Below are positions 30,306 through 40,265 of a stretch of DNA of 64,000 nt, one piece after another. Below the pieces are notes generated by a model. That model saw only the letters and a program-made list of their open reading frames with translations. It ran no database searches and had not been told where the DNA came from. Origin of the DNA: Mycolicibacterium madagascariense. Its GTDB lineage: Bacteria; Actinomycetota; Actinomycetes; Mycobacteriales; Mycobacteriaceae. A program made the translations under genes and the position numbers. Numbering within the stretch: the first letter of the stretch is position 1; every line of letters begins with the position of its first letter. The stretch is taken from the NCBI RefSeq assembly GCF_010729665.1, contig NZ_AP022610.1, positions 4,836,001 through 4,900,000 of the forward strand. Reading direction: 5' to 3'.

Positions 30306-31955
30306 ATGACCGACGGCCCTCTGATCGTGCAGTCCGACAAGACCGTGCTGCTCGAAGTCGACCACGAGCTCGCGGGTGCGGCGCGGGCGGCGATCGCTCC
30401 CTTCGCCGAACTCGAACGCGCGCCCGAGCACATCCACACCTACCGCATCACGCCCCTGGCGCTATGGAACGCGCGGGCCGCGGGGCACGACGCCGAGCAG
30501 GTCGTCGACGCCCTGGTGTCGTTCTCGCGCTACTCGGTGCCGCAGCCGCTGCTGGTGGACATCGTCGACACCATGGCGCGCTACGGTCGCCTGCAATTGG
30601 TGAAGAGCCCCGTGCACGGTCTGGTGCTGGTGAGCCTGGACCGCGCGGTGCTCGAAGAAGTGCTGCGCAACAAGAAGATCGCCCCCATGCTGGGCGCCCG
30701 CATCGACGACGACACGATCATCGTGCACGCCAGCGAGCGGGGCCACATCAAGCAGATGCTGCTCAAGATCGGTTGGCCCGCCGAGGATCTCGCCGGTTAC
30801 GTCGACGGCGAGGCGCACCCCATCTCCCTCGCGCAGGACGGCTGGGAGCTGCGCGACTATCAGGAGATGGCCGCCGACTCCTTCTGGGCGGGTGGGTCCG
30901 GCGTGGTCGTGCTGCCCTGCGGCGCGGGCAAGACGATCGTCGGCGCCGCCGCCATGGCCAAGGCCGGCGCGACGACGCTGATCCTGGTCACCAACACCGT
31001 GGCGGGCAGGCAGTGGAAGCGGGAGTTGATCGCGCGCACGTCGCTCACCGAGGACGAGATCGGCGAGTACTCCGGCGAGCGCAAGGAGGTTCGCCCGGTC
31101 ACCATCGCGACTTACCAGGTGATCACCCGCCGGACCAAGGGCGAGTACAAGCATCTGGAGCTGTTCGACAGCCGCGACTGGGGGCTCATCATCTACGACG
31201 AGGTGCACCTGTTGCCCGCCCCCGTCTTTCGCATGACGGCGGACCTGCAGTCGCGGCGCCGACTCGGCCTGACCGCCACGCTGATCCGCGAGGACGGGCG
31301 CGAGGGTGACGTGTTCAGCCTCATCGGGCCGAAGCGCTACGACGCGCCGTGGAAGGACATCGAGGCGCAGGGGTGGATCGCGCCCGCGGAGTGCATCGAG
31401 GTCCGCGTCACGATGACCGAGAACGAGCGGATGCTCTACGCGACGGCCGAACCGGAGGAGCGCTACAAGCTGTGCTCCACGGCGCACACCAAGGTCGCGG
31501 TCGTGAAGTCGATCCTGGACCGCCATCCCGGCGAACCCACCCTGGTGATTGGCGCCTACCTCGATCAGCTCGACGAATTGGGCCGCGAACTCGACGCCCC
31601 GGTGATCCAGGGGTCGACCAAGACCGCCGAGCGCGAGACGCTGTTCCAGGCGTTCCGCACCGGCGAGATCCGCACGCTGGTGGTGTCCAAGGTCGCCAAC
31701 TTCTCCATCGATCTCCCGGAAGCCAGTGTGGCCGTTCAGGTTTCGGGCACCTTCGGGTCCCGTCAGGAAGAGGCCCAGCGGCTGGGCCGACTGCTGCGCC
31801 CCAAGGCCGACGGTGGCGGTGCGATCTTCTACTCGGTGGTGTCGCGCGACAGCCTCGACGCCGAGTACGCCGCCCACCGGCAGCGCTTCCTCGCCGAGCA
31901 GGGGTACGGCTACGTCATCAAGGACGCCGACGATCTGCTCGGCCCGGCCGTATGA
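30306..31955 (+). CDS. xpb: XPB/Rad25-type DNA repair helicase
   Basis: A 549-aa SF2 helicase with 3'-5' polarity expected from the family. The N-terminal damage-recognition-like domain is at about 1-180. Motif I CGAGKT is at about 204, the motif II DEVH box (IIYDEVHLLPAP) at about 298, motif III TATLIREDG with the XPB-specific RED triad at about 325, and motif VI QRLGRLLRP at about 495. The intact set predicts an active enzyme. It corresponds to Rv0861c (ercc3). ATG 30306 follows a weak GGGGA. The stop overlaps the VOC start (ATGA). Confidence 0.96.
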   Translation: MTDGPLIVQSDKTVLLEVDHELAGAARAAIAPFAELERAPEHIHTYRITPLALWNARAAGHDAEQVVDALVSFSRYSVPQPLLVDIVDTMARYGRLQLVKSPVHGLVLVSLDRAVLEEVLRNKKIAPMLGARIDDDTIIVHASERGHIKQMLLKIGWPAEDLAGYVDGEAHPISLAQDGWELRDYQEMAADSFWAGGSGVVVLPCGAGKTIVGAAAMAKAGATTLILVTNTVAGRQWKRELIARTSLTEDEIGEYSGERKEVRPVTIATYQVITRRTKGEYKHLELFDSRDWGLIIYDEVHLLPAPVFRMTADLQSRRRLGLTATLIREDGREGDVFSLIGPKRYDAPWKDIEAQGWIAPAECIEVRVTMTENERMLYATAEPEERYKLCSTAHTKVAVVKSILDRHPGEPTLVIGAYLDQLDELGRELDAPVIQGSTKTAERETLFQAFRTGEIRTLVVSKVANFSIDLPEASVAVQVSGTFGSRQEEAQRLGRLLRPKADGGGAIFYSVVSRDSLDAEYAAHRQRFLAEQGYGYVIKDADDLLGPAV

Positions 31956-32302
31956 CGGTACGGCGGGTCGTGCCGAACCTGGTGGTCGACGATCTCGAAC
32001 GGACGCGCGACGCGTACGTCGAGACACTGGGCTTGACCGAGGTGATGAACCACGGCTGGATCGTCACCCTGGCCGACGCCGACCGCCGTCACCAAATCAG
32101 TTTGATGACAACCGATCTCACCGCCCCGGTCGATCCCGACGTGTCGGTCGAGGTCGACGACGTCGACGCCGCCCACGCGGCGGCGGTGGCGGCCGGTCTG
32201 CGCATCGTGCATTCGCTGCGCGACGAGGAGTGGGGCGTCCGGCGGTTCTTCTTCGAAGACCCGGCGGGCAACGTGGTCAACGTGCTCGGCCATCGCTCCT
32301 GA
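31952..32302 (+). CDS. VOC-superfamily (glyoxalase/bleomycin-resistance-like) protein
   Basis: A 116-aa single VOC module of two beta-alpha-beta-beta-beta repeats. The second repeat ends WGVRRFFFEDPAGNVVNVLGH, the usual signature with a metal-position Glu. Members bind metals and act on or sequester small molecules. Substrate unknown. It is translationally coupled to xpb by an ATGA overlap. Its TGA abuts the stop of the giant surface protein with no gap (TGATCA). Confidence 0.82.
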   Translation: MTVRRVVPNLVVDDLERTRDAYVETLGLTEVMNHGWIVTLADADRRHQISLMTTDLTAPVDPDVSVEVDDVDAAHAAAVAAGLRIVHSLRDEEWGVRRFFFEDPAGNVVNVLGHRS

Positions 32303-35300
32303 TCACAAGCCCAGCACCGTCATCAGCAACACCACCGTGCCGGTCAGACCCTGCTGATCGGTGACGCCGACCGCGAACGTCCTGGCAGCCGAGAACAACG
32401 TGGACGTGGTGGTCGAGAAGTTCACCGAACGCAACAGCGACTGATACTGCGCTGCCGTGGCCGTGCCACTGAGGGTGAGCACCCCCGTGGCGGCGTTGTA
32501 GCTGCCGGTGATCCCGTTGGCCGGGGTGAAGGTGAGCGCGTCACTCGACCCCTTACCGGCGGTGATCGACACCGTGGCCCCGGACATGAAGGTCGAGGAG
32601 TCGGCCACGCCGAACCCTGGGTCGAGCGGCGTCGGACCGGACCCCGTCGTGTAGACCAGCGCACTGACCAACGTCGTCGACACGACCGGAGCCGTGTTGG
32701 CCACCACCGTGACGGCCAACGGCACTGAGATACTCTGCGCCCCAGAGCCGTCGGTCACCGCCATGGTCACCGTGCGCAATCCGACCAAGCCCGCTGAGGT
32801 AGTGGCGAACGTGACCGAGCGGAGCGCCGTCTGGTACTGGTCGACGGTTCCGGTGCCGGTCAGCGTGAGGACGCCCGTGGTGGCGTCGTAGGTGCCGGTG
32901 ATGGAACTGCCCGATGGTGGGGTGAATGCCAGCGTGTCGCCGGACTGCTTGGTGATCCCCAACGAGATCGTCGCACCCGTCAGGGTGTTGGAGTCCTCGA
33001 GGATGGTCACCGCGCCGTCGAGCACTGCCGGTGAATTCCCCGCCGTGTACGGAACGGGATTGGCCAGGGAACTGACGACGACCGGTGCCACGTTGATCGG
33101 CAACGATGCGACGGCCACGGTCAACGGCAGCGAAACGCTCGATGCGCCGTCGAAGTCGGTCACCACCATCGACACGGTCTTCAGGGCTGCGATCGCCGAG
33201 GAGTTCGTCGCGAACGCCACCGAGCGCAGCGCCTGCTGATAGTTCGCGACCGTGGCGGCACCGCTCAGTGTCAGGACGCCCGTGCTCGAGTCGTAGGTCC
33301 CGCTGATGCCGTTGCCCTGGGTGAAGCTCAGGGTGTCACCCGCAGCGAACCCGCCCGTGATCGAGACCTGGGCGCCCGAGAGGAACGTCGAGTCGAGGTC
33401 GGTCACCGTCACCGACGGGTCCAACTGCACCGGAGCGGAACCAGCCGTGTACGGCACCGCCGACAGCAGTGACGTGGCGACCAGGGGCGGGACGTCGACG
33501 GGCAGCGCCAGCACCGTTACCGCCACGGTGCCGGGGATGCTGGCGGCCGTGCCGTCGGTGACCACTACCGACACCGCCTTGATCGCCGCGAGTGCCGAAG
33601 CGGTCGTGGCGAACGTGACCGAGCGCAGCGCCTGCTGGTACTGCGCGGCCGAGGCCACGCCCGTCAGCGTCAGAACGCCGGTACCTGCGTCGTAGACGCC
33701 ACCGATGCCGTCGATCGTCGAATAGTTCAGCGAGTCCGTGCCCGGCACATAGCCGATAGCGATGGAGACGGTCGCGCCTGCCAGCGTCGGTGAGTCGATG
33801 TCGACCACGGTCATGCCCGGGTCGAGGGCCACGGCCGCGCCGCCGGCCGTGTACGTGAGAGCACCGGACGTCACCACGAGGGGCGGGACGTTCGTCGCGG
33901 CGGGCGGCGCGGCGGCGGTCACCACGATCGTGCCCGGGGTGCCGGTCGCGCCGTCGGTGATGACCGCCATCGACACCGTCTTCACCCCGGCCGTGGCGGT
34001 CGAGGCGAACGTGACCGACCGTAGAGCCGTCTGATAGTCCGCTATTGACGCGTCTCCGGTGAGGGTAAGGGTGCCGGTGGCGTCATCAAAGGATGACGAC
34101 AACGGACCCGTGTATCCCAAGGTGTCCACCCCGGCGGTGTACCCGGCACCGATCGTCACCGTCGCGCCGGTCGCCAGTGTCGAATCGACATCAGCGACAA
34201 CCACGTTGGAGTCTAGGACCACCGGGGTCCCGTTTCCGGTGTACAACGTGGCCGGGGTCGTCAACACCACCGACGGCAGGCCCGTGGACACGGGCGGGGC
34301 GGCCACCGTCACCACGATCGTGCCCGGCGTGCCGGCCGCGCCGTCGGTGATCACCGACATCGAGACCGTCTTGACCCCGACGGTCGCGGTGGACGCGAAC
34401 GTGACGGACCGCAACGCCGCCTGGTAGTCCGCGACCGAGGCGTCGCCGGTGAGGGTGAGGGTGCCGGTGGCGTCATCAAAGGATGACGACAACGGACCCG
34501 TGTATCCCAGGGTGTCCACCCCCGCGGTGTAGCCTGTGGTCACCTTGACCGTGGCGCTCGTCGCCTGCGTCGAATCGACATCAGCGACAATCACGTTCGA
34601 GTCCAGCACCACCGGCGTGCCGTTCCCGACGTACAGCGTGGCCGGGGACGTGAGGACCACCGACGGCAGACCGGTCGACACGGGCGGGGCGGCGACGGTC
34701 ACCGCGATGATCCCCGGCGTGCCCGTCGCCCCGTCGGTGATCACCGCCATCGACACCGTCTTGACCCCGACGGTCGCGGTGGAGGCGAACGTGACCGACC
34801 GCAATGCCGCCTGATAGTCCGCGACCGAGGCATCACCGGACAACGTCAACGTCCCGGTGGCGTCATCAAAGGATGACGACAACGGACCCGTGTATCCCAG
34901 CGTGTCCACCCCCGCGGCGTAGCCCGTGGTCACCTTGACCGTGGCGCTCGTCGCCTGCGTCGAATCGACGTCCGCCACAACCACGTTGGAGTCCAGCACC
35001 ACCGGCGTTCCGTTGCCGGTGTACAGCGTGGCTGGGGACGTGAGGACCACCGACGGCAGGCCGGTCGACGCGGGCGGTGCGGCGACGGTCACCACGATCG
35101 TGCCCGGGGTGCCGGTCGTGCCGTCGGTAACCACCGCCATCGACACCGTCTTGACCCCGACGGTCGCGGTCGACGCGAACGTCACCGACCGCAGGGCCGC
35201 TTGGTAATCCGCGACCGAGGCGTCACCGGTGAGGGTGAGGGTGCCGGTGGCGTCATCGAAGGATGACGACAACGGACCGGTGTACGCCAGCGTGTCCACC

Positions 35301-38300
35301 CCGGCGGTGTACCCGACGCCGATCGTCACCGTCGCACCAGTGGCCTGCGTCGAATCGACATCGGCGACAATCACATTCGAGTCCAGGACCACCGGCGTTC
35401 CATTCCCGGTGTAGAGCGTGGCTGGGGTCGTGAGGACCACCGACGGCAGGCCGGTCGACGCGGGCGGTGCGGCGACGGTCACCACGATCGTGCCCGGCGT
35501 GCCGGTCGCGCCGTCGGTGATGACCGACATGGACACGGTCTTCACGCCGGCCATGGCGGTCGACGCGAAGGTCACCGACCGCAGGGCCGCTTGGTAATCC
35601 GCGACCGAGGCGTCGCCGGTGAGGGTGAGGGTGCCGGTGGCGTTATCAAAGGATGACGACAACGGACCGGTGTATCCCAACGTGTCCACCCCGGCGGTGT
35701 ACCCGGCGCCGATCTGCACCGTCGCGCCGGTAGCTTGCGTCGAATCGACATCGGCGACAACCACATTGGAGTCCAGGACGACCGGCGTGCCGTTACCGGT
35801 GTACAACGTGGCCGGGGTCGTCAACACCACCGAGGGCAGACCCACCGGCGGCAGCGCCGCCACCGTCAACGCAATGACCCCCGGCGTTCCCACCGTGCCG
35901 TCGGTGACCACCGACATCGACACCGTCTTCACGCCAACGGTCGCGGTCGAGGCGAACGTCACCGACCGCAACGCCGCCTGGTAATCCGCTATTGACGCGT
36001 CTCCGGTGAGGGTGAGGGTGCCGGTGGCGTCATCAAAGGATGACGACAACGGACCCGTGTATCCCAACGTGTCCACCCCGGCCGAGTAGCCAACGCCGAT
36101 CGTCACCGTCGCACCAGTGGCCTGCGTCGAATCGACATCCGCCACAATCACGTTCGAGTCCAGCACCACCGGCGTCCCGTTCCCGGTGTAGAGCGTGGCC
36201 GGGGACGTCAACACCACCGACGGCAGGCCGGTGGCCGGGGGCAGCGCCGCCACCGTCACTGCAATGATCCCCGGCGTCCCCACCGTGCCGTCGGTGATCA
36301 CCGACATGGACACCGTCTTGACCCCGACGGTCGCGGTCGAGGCGAACGTCACCGACCGCAATGCCGCTTGGTAATCCGCGACCGAGGCGTCACCGGTGAG
36401 GGTGAGGGTGCCGGTGGCGTCATCAAAGGATGACGACAACCGACCCGTGTATCCCAACGTGTCCACCCCCGCGGTGTACCCGGCGCCGATCTGCACCGTC
36501 GCGCCGGTGGCCTGCGTCGAATCGACATCGGCGACAATCACATTGGAGTCCAGCACGACCGGCGTCCCGTTCCCGGTGTAGAGCGTGGCCGGGGTCGTCA
36601 ACACCACCGAGGGCAGACCCACCGGGGGCAACGCCGCCACCGTCACTGCAATGACCCCCGGCGTCCCCACCGTGCCGTCCGTGGTCACCGCCATCGACAC
36701 CGTCTTGACCCCGACGGTCGCGGTGGAGGCGAACGTCACGGACCGCAGGGCCGCTTGGTAATCCGCGACCGAGGCGGCGCCGGTGAGGGTGAGGGTGCCG
36801 GTGGCGTCATCAAAGGATGACGACAACGGACCCGTGTATCCCAAGGTGTCCACCCCCGCGGTGTAGCCGGCACCGATCGTCACCGTCGCGCCGGTGGCTT
36901 GCGTCGAATCGACATCGGCGACAATCACATTCGAATCCAGCACCACTGGCGTGCCGTTGCCGGTGTAGAGCTTGACCGGGGACGCCAACACCACCGACGG
37001 GACATTCACCGGCACGCCCGCCATCACCACGGCCACCAGACCGGGCAGGCTGTCGACGCCGTCGGCGGTCACGACGATGGAAGCGGTCCGCGCCCCGACG
37101 AGGTCTGCCGCGGTCGAGGTGAACGTCACCGACCGCAGCGCCGCCTGATATTGCGCCACCGTGGCCGTCCCGGACAGCGTCAGAGTTCCGGTCGCGGCGT
37201 CGAAGCTGCCCGTGACCGGACCGCCCGCCGACGAGTATCCGAGTGAATCGGTCAGCGCGTCGTAGCCGACGCTGATGCTCACCTTGGCGCCCGACAGCTG
37301 AGCCGAGTCGACGTCGACGACGGTCACCGCGGGGTCCAGCGGCTTCGGCCCACCCGTCGACGGATACACCAGCGGCCCCGACGTCAGCACGACCGACGGG
37401 ATGCTCCCGCCGACGACCGATCCGGCGACGACGACGTTCACCGTCTTGACCACGGTGTCGGGCTGGGCGAGTCCGACCGCCAGCGCCACCGAGTGGAAGA
37501 ACTGCTCGACGGCGCCGAGGACGCCGCGCAGGTGGGCGCCGCCGGAGTCGTCGATCGCGACCTGGAACGAGTCGGTGAGCCCCGTCGCGGGAACGGTCAC
37601 GGTCGGCGTGTAGGTGTAGGTGCCGTCGGCGGCCAGCCCGACGGTGCCGAAAGCACCCTGGCGGGTGACGGTGGCGGTGAGCGGGTCGCCGTTCGGGTCG
37701 CTGGCGTTGAGCTTGCCGGTGACGACGCCGGCGAGGGTCTGCCCGGTCTGAATGGGCGCGGCGATGGGGCTGCGGTTGAAGAACGTGTGGACGATCTCGC
37801 GTCGCACCCAGGCCAGGACCGTCCATAGGACGGGCATCTGTGCGGGCGCCGTGGGACTCGGCGCCAGAAACGGCGCCAGCAGGGCGCCGACGAAGCTAGA
37901 GAACGCGCCGGCAACCGAGCCGGGTGTCGCCAGCAGTGCCGCGCCGGGTGCGGCGGGAGTCAGCGTTGGCGCCACGGGCGCACTCGCCGCGTGGGCACTC
38001 AGCACGTGGACACTCGCCGCGTTGGCGGTGACCGCCGGGGCCTCGAGATGTGCGGACGACGTCGACTCGGTACCGCTGACGGTCGAGTCGGCAACCGGTG
38101 CAGTGGTTTTGGGCGCCTTGGCCTTCTTGGGCTTGGCGCTCGAGCGGGTCGAACCGCCAGCATGACTCGGCGTGGACGTCGAAGACGATGTTGGCGCGTC
38201 CGACGCCTGCGGCTCGGAGGGTTTGTCGGACACCGGAATCGGCGACGGATCGGTCGCGGGGTCGGACGCCTCGATCGGGGCCGTTGCCGAGGTCGTGGAG

Positions 38301-38767
38301 TGGTCGTCGGACGAGGGCGCCGCGTCGCTGGACGAGGGCGCCGTCTCGCCGGCGAGGGTGCCATGGGTGGAGGTGTGCGCGCCACCCGAGCTGCTCACGT
38401 GCGTCTTCGGCGTGCGCCGCCCGCCCGTGCCGGAAGTGGTCGAGGCAGAAGCGCCGGGCGTCGAGGTGGTCGTCGATGGTCCGACCGACGGCTGCGGGGA
38501 CGTGTGCTCGCCACTGTCACCGGTGGACGTCGGACCGGCGTCGGCGTCGGACTCGGTGGCGGCGTGGGCCATTCCGGGAGCGGTGGCCACGGCGATTCCC
38601 ACGCCCAGTGACACGGCGAGCGCGCCCACCCGGCCCACGTATCTGGCGTAGCTCGTCGACGCCGCGATCGCATGCCTGGGGCGACCGGACTGTGCCGCGG
38701 CGTCGAATGACAGCGGGAACGCTCTCCCGCTGCGCCCGACGCGGTGCCTCGATGTGTTTGCAGACAT
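32303..38767 (-). CDS. Giant repetitive secreted/surface protein (cadherin-like repeats)
   Basis: A 2,154-aa predicted exported protein. Residues 1-69 form a long signal region with the mycobacterial YVGRVGALAVSLGVG motif, cleavage near AHA. Residues 70-300 are Ser/Thr/Pro/Ala-rich and basic in part. A VCBS-type domain follows at about 335-440 (GKLNASDPNGDPLTATV). Then come thirteen beta-repeats of about 129 aa, each ending in an SFDDATGTLTL...YQAALRSVTFAS-type strand pair: one divergent, eight nearly identical, four divergent. No sortase motif, C-terminal helix or enzyme domain is visible. An adhesive or biofilm role is inferred from architecture. GGAG precedes ATG 38767. Confidence 0.88.
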   Translation of the reverse strand: MSANTSRHRVGRSGRAFPLSFDAAAQSGRPRHAIAASTSYARYVGRVGALAVSLGVGIAVATAPGMAHAATESDADAGPTSTGDSGEHTSPQPSVGPSTTTSTPGASASTTSGTGGRRTPKTHVSSSGGAHTSTHGTLAGETAPSSSDAAPSSDDHSTTSATAPIEASDPATDPSPIPVSDKPSEPQASDAPTSSSTSTPSHAGGSTRSSAKPKKAKAPKTTAPVADSTVSGTESTSSAHLEAPAVTANAASVHVLSAHAASAPVAPTLTPAAPGAALLATPGSVAGAFSSFVGALLAPFLAPSPTAPAQMPVLWTVLAWVRREIVHTFFNRSPIAAPIQTGQTLAGVVTGKLNASDPNGDPLTATVTRQGAFGTVGLAADGTYTYTPTVTVPATGLTDSFQVAIDDSGGAHLRGVLGAVEQFFHSVALAVGLAQPDTVVKTVNVVVAGSVVGGSIPSVVLTSGPLVYPSTGGPKPLDPAVTVVDVDSAQLSGAKVSISVGYDALTDSLGYSSAGGPVTGSFDAATGTLTLSGTATVAQYQAALRSVTFTSTAADLVGARTASIVVTADGVDSLPGLVAVVMAGVPVNVPSVVLASPVKLYTGNGTPVVLDSNVIVADVDSTQATGATVTIGAGYTAGVDTLGYTGPLSSSFDDATGTLTLTGAASVADYQAALRSVTFASTATVGVKTVSMAVTTDGTVGTPGVIAVTVAALPPVGLPSVVLTTPATLYTGNGTPVVLDSNVIVADVDSTQATGATVQIGAGYTAGVDTLGYTGRLSSSFDDATGTLTLTGDASVADYQAALRSVTFASTATVGVKTVSMSVITDGTVGTPGIIAVTVAALPPATGLPSVVLTSPATLYTGNGTPVVLDSNVIVADVDSTQATGATVTIGVGYSAGVDTLGYTGPLSSSFDDATGTLTLTGDASIADYQAALRSVTFASTATVGVKTVSMSVVTDGTVGTPGVIALTVAALPPVGLPSVVLTTPATLYTGNGTPVVLDSNVVVADVDSTQATGATVQIGAGYTAGVDTLGYTGPLSSSFDNATGTLTLTGDASVADYQAALRSVTFASTAMAGVKTVSMSVITDGATGTPGTIVVTVAAPPASTGLPSVVLTTPATLYTGNGTPVVLDSNVIVADVDSTQATGATVTIGVGYTAGVDTLAYTGPLSSSFDDATGTLTLTGDASVADYQAALRSVTFASTATVGVKTVSMAVVTDGTTGTPGTIVVTVAAPPASTGLPSVVLTSPATLYTGNGTPVVLDSNVVVADVDSTQATSATVKVTTGYAAGVDTLGYTGPLSSSFDDATGTLTLSGDASVADYQAALRSVTFASTATVGVKTVSMAVITDGATGTPGIIAVTVAAPPVSTGLPSVVLTSPATLYVGNGTPVVLDSNVIVADVDSTQATSATVKVTTGYTAGVDTLGYTGPLSSSFDDATGTLTLTGDASVADYQAALRSVTFASTATVGVKTVSMSVITDGAAGTPGTIVVTVAAPPVSTGLPSVVLTTPATLYTGNGTPVVLDSNVVVADVDSTLATGATVTIGAGYTAGVDTLGYTGPLSSSFDDATGTLTLTGDASIADYQTALRSVTFASTATAGVKTVSMAVITDGATGTPGTIVVTAAAPPAATNVPPLVVTSGALTYTAGGAAVALDPGMTVVDIDSPTLAGATVSIAIGYVPGTDSLNYSTIDGIGGVYDAGTGVLTLTGVASAAQYQQALRSVTFATTASALAAIKAVSVVVTDGTAASIPGTVAVTVLALPVDVPPLVATSLLSAVPYTAGSAPVQLDPSVTVTDLDSTFLSGAQVSITGGFAAGDTLSFTQGNGISGTYDSSTGVLTLSGAATVANYQQALRSVAFATNSSAIAALKTVSMVVTDFDGASSVSLPLTVAVASLPINVAPVVVSSLANPVPYTAGNSPAVLDGAVTILEDSNTLTGATISLGITKQSGDTLAFTPPSGSSITGTYDATTGVLTLTGTGTVDQYQTALRSVTFATTSAGLVGLRTVTMAVTDGSGAQSISVPLAVTVVANTAPVVSTTLVSALVYTTGSGPTPLDPGFGVADSSTFMSGATVSITAGKGSSDALTFTPANGITGSYNAATGVLTLSGTATAAQYQSLLRSVNFSTTTSTLFSAARTFAVGVTDQQGLTGTVVLLMTVLGL
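33890..37006 (-). repeat. eight near-identical 387-390-bp tandem repeats
   Basis: A shared landmark (gene-antisense CGTCATCAAAGGATGACGAC or one-base variants) recurs at 34081, 34471, 34861, 35251, 35641, 36028, 36418 and 36805. Spacing is 390 except for two intervals of 387. Unit variants differ mainly at one beta-strand (VTIGAGYTAG, VQIGAGYTAG or VKVTTGYTAG). High DNA identity implies recent duplication or gene conversion, and assembly of this stretch should be treated with care. Confidence 0.92.
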
Positions 38768-39268
38768 GTGCTCGACTCCGGTGTCTCTTGCGCGCGCGCT
38801 CAGTGACGACCTCGCTCAGTGGCCTGCTCGCAGTCGTCTGGATTTGGTGGTTGGAGGCCTGTCAGCGACGCTTGTACGTGGTCGCTCCCGCTGCTCCCTC
38901 AGCGTCGTCCGAGGCTCCGTCGTGGTTGCTGAGCGTGGTTGTGTTTCGTCAGCTTCGCGAGCGTAGACAGCCCTGGCTCCGCGACCGCGACATTTCCGTC
39001 AACGTCACCGGCCGGTTGTTGCAAGCGCAACTACCGTGCAAACTAGGTACTTGCTGAGCGTCACCTGAAAGCTGGTCAACCCGCTTTTGACGCTAGCGAC
39101 AGTTAATGTCGCCGCCGGCATTTTCGTTGGTGAACGAAGTGCGCCCATGTCGCCACCCACCGACGACGAGCACCCCGCCCGTGACGACGACAGCCTGACG
39201 GAGGACGTCTTGAAGGTTGTGCTGTGGCGCGATCGGCAGTCGGCCCCGACGGCGCGGAGTCGATGCGC
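38768..39268. promoter_or_regulatory. long intergenic region with palindromes upstream of surface protein
   Basis: About 500 bp without a convincing long gene. It holds three palindromes: GTTGC-AAGC-GCAAC (39018-39031), GCGACA-GTTAA-TGTCGC (39096-39112) and TTCGTT-GGTG-AACGAA (39123-39138). The latter two look like regulator operators. The direct repeat CGCTCAGTG occurs near 38800. I could not place the surface-protein promoter with confidence. Confidence 0.5.
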
Positions 39269-39326
39269 TCAGCTAAGCGCAGGAATGACCTCGCGCTCGA
39301 ACAGTTCGAGGGAGGAACGGTCGTAG
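39147..39326 (+). CDS. possible small protein, unassigned
   Basis: A 59-codon frame, beginning MSPPTDDEHPARDDDSLTED. The first 40 codons have almost exclusively G/C third positions, a strong coding sign. It then overlaps the 3' end of the convergent LLM gene by 58 nt, where the bias disappears. An AACGAA palindrome ends 9 nt before the ATG. It could be a real small acidic protein or the remnant of a longer gene. Confidence 0.3.
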   Translation: MSPPTDDEHPARDDDSLTEDVLKVVLWRDRQSAPTARSRCAQLSAGMTSRSNSSREERS

Positions 39327-40258
39327 GCGGCGTCGGGGAAGTACATGATGGCGTAGTCGCATCCCAGTTTGCGCAGCCGGGTCAGTCGCTCGATCACCTG
39401 CTCGGGTGTTCCCGTGGCCGAGTCGGGCGACGTCGCGTTCGACAGCATGGCCTCCACCGCCTGCGGGTCGGCCTTCGATTGCTGTCGCGCCCGGATCTGC
39501 TCCACGCGGTCGGACACCTCGGCCTCGGACGTCCCCACGATCGCGTTGAAGTTCGCCGATCGCACGATGGCGCCGTAATCGGTGCCGACGTCGGCGCAGT
39601 GCCCCTCGAGCACCGCGGACTTGTGCCGGAAACCGTCGGGCTCGGACGTGAAGTTGGTGTACTGCGCGTACTTGGCGGCGATCTTGAGCGTGACCTTCTC
39701 GCCGCCACCGGCGATCCACAGCGGAATACCGTTCTCCTGCAACGGCTTCGGCTCGACGATGGCGCCGTCGACCTGGTAGTGCTTGCCGTCTAGGCTCACG
39801 ATCCCGTCGCGCCAGGCGTCACGCATGATCTGCACGCCCTCGTCCAGGCGGGCCAGCCGCACCCCCGCCGACGGGAATCCGTAACCGTAGGCGCGCCATT
39901 CGTGTTCGTACCACCCGCCGCCAATGCCCATCTGCACCCGGCCGCCGGAGATGATGTCCACCGTCGCAGCAACTTTCGCCAGGTATGCCGGATTGCGGTA
40001 GCTCATCGCCGTGCACATCTGGCCCAGCTTGATGCGCGACGTCGTCGCGGCGTAGGCCGACATCAGCGTCCAGGCCTCGTGGGTGGCCTCACGGGTGGGC
40101 ACCGGAACGGTGTGGAAGTGGTCGTACACCCACAGCGAGTCCCAGGGTCCGGCGTCGGCGTGGGCGGCGAGATCCCGCATGACCTCCCACTGACTCGCGG
40201 TGGGGATGTCTATCAGGTCCAGCCGCCAACCCTGGGGTATGAAGAGCCCGAAGCGCAT
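39269..40258 (-). CDS. LLM-class F420-dependent oxidoreductase
   Basis: A 329-aa TIM-barrel flavin/F420 enzyme of the luciferase-like superfamily. Features are the N-terminal MRFGLFIPQG strand, LWVYDHFHTVPVPT, KLGQMCTAMSYRNPAYLAKVAATVD and GRVQMGIGGGWYEHEWRAYG, which surrounds the cofactor phosphate. Mycobacterial members mostly use F420. Substrate unknown. The ATG at 40258 was chosen over longer versions because it begins exactly at the family N-terminus and lies 7 nt from a TAGAGT box. Confidence 0.88.
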   Translation of the reverse strand: MRFGLFIPQGWRLDLIDIPTASQWEVMRDLAAHADAGPWDSLWVYDHFHTVPVPTREATHEAWTLMSAYAATTSRIKLGQMCTAMSYRNPAYLAKVAATVDIISGGRVQMGIGGGWYEHEWRAYGYGFPSAGVRLARLDEGVQIMRDAWRDGIVSLDGKHYQVDGAIVEPKPLQENGIPLWIAGGGEKVTLKIAAKYAQYTNFTSEPDGFRHKSAVLEGHCADVGTDYGAIVRSANFNAIVGTSEAEVSDRVEQIRARQQSKADPQAVEAMLSNATSPDSATGTPEQVIERLTRLRKLGCDYAIMYFPDAAYDRSSLELFEREVIPALS

Positions 40259-40265
40259 GCGTGCG

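Noticed and set aside
33890..37006. Possible CRISPR-like regular spacing
   Set aside because: The period is about 390 bp, whole units are conserved and translated in one frame, and there are no unique spacers or cas genes.
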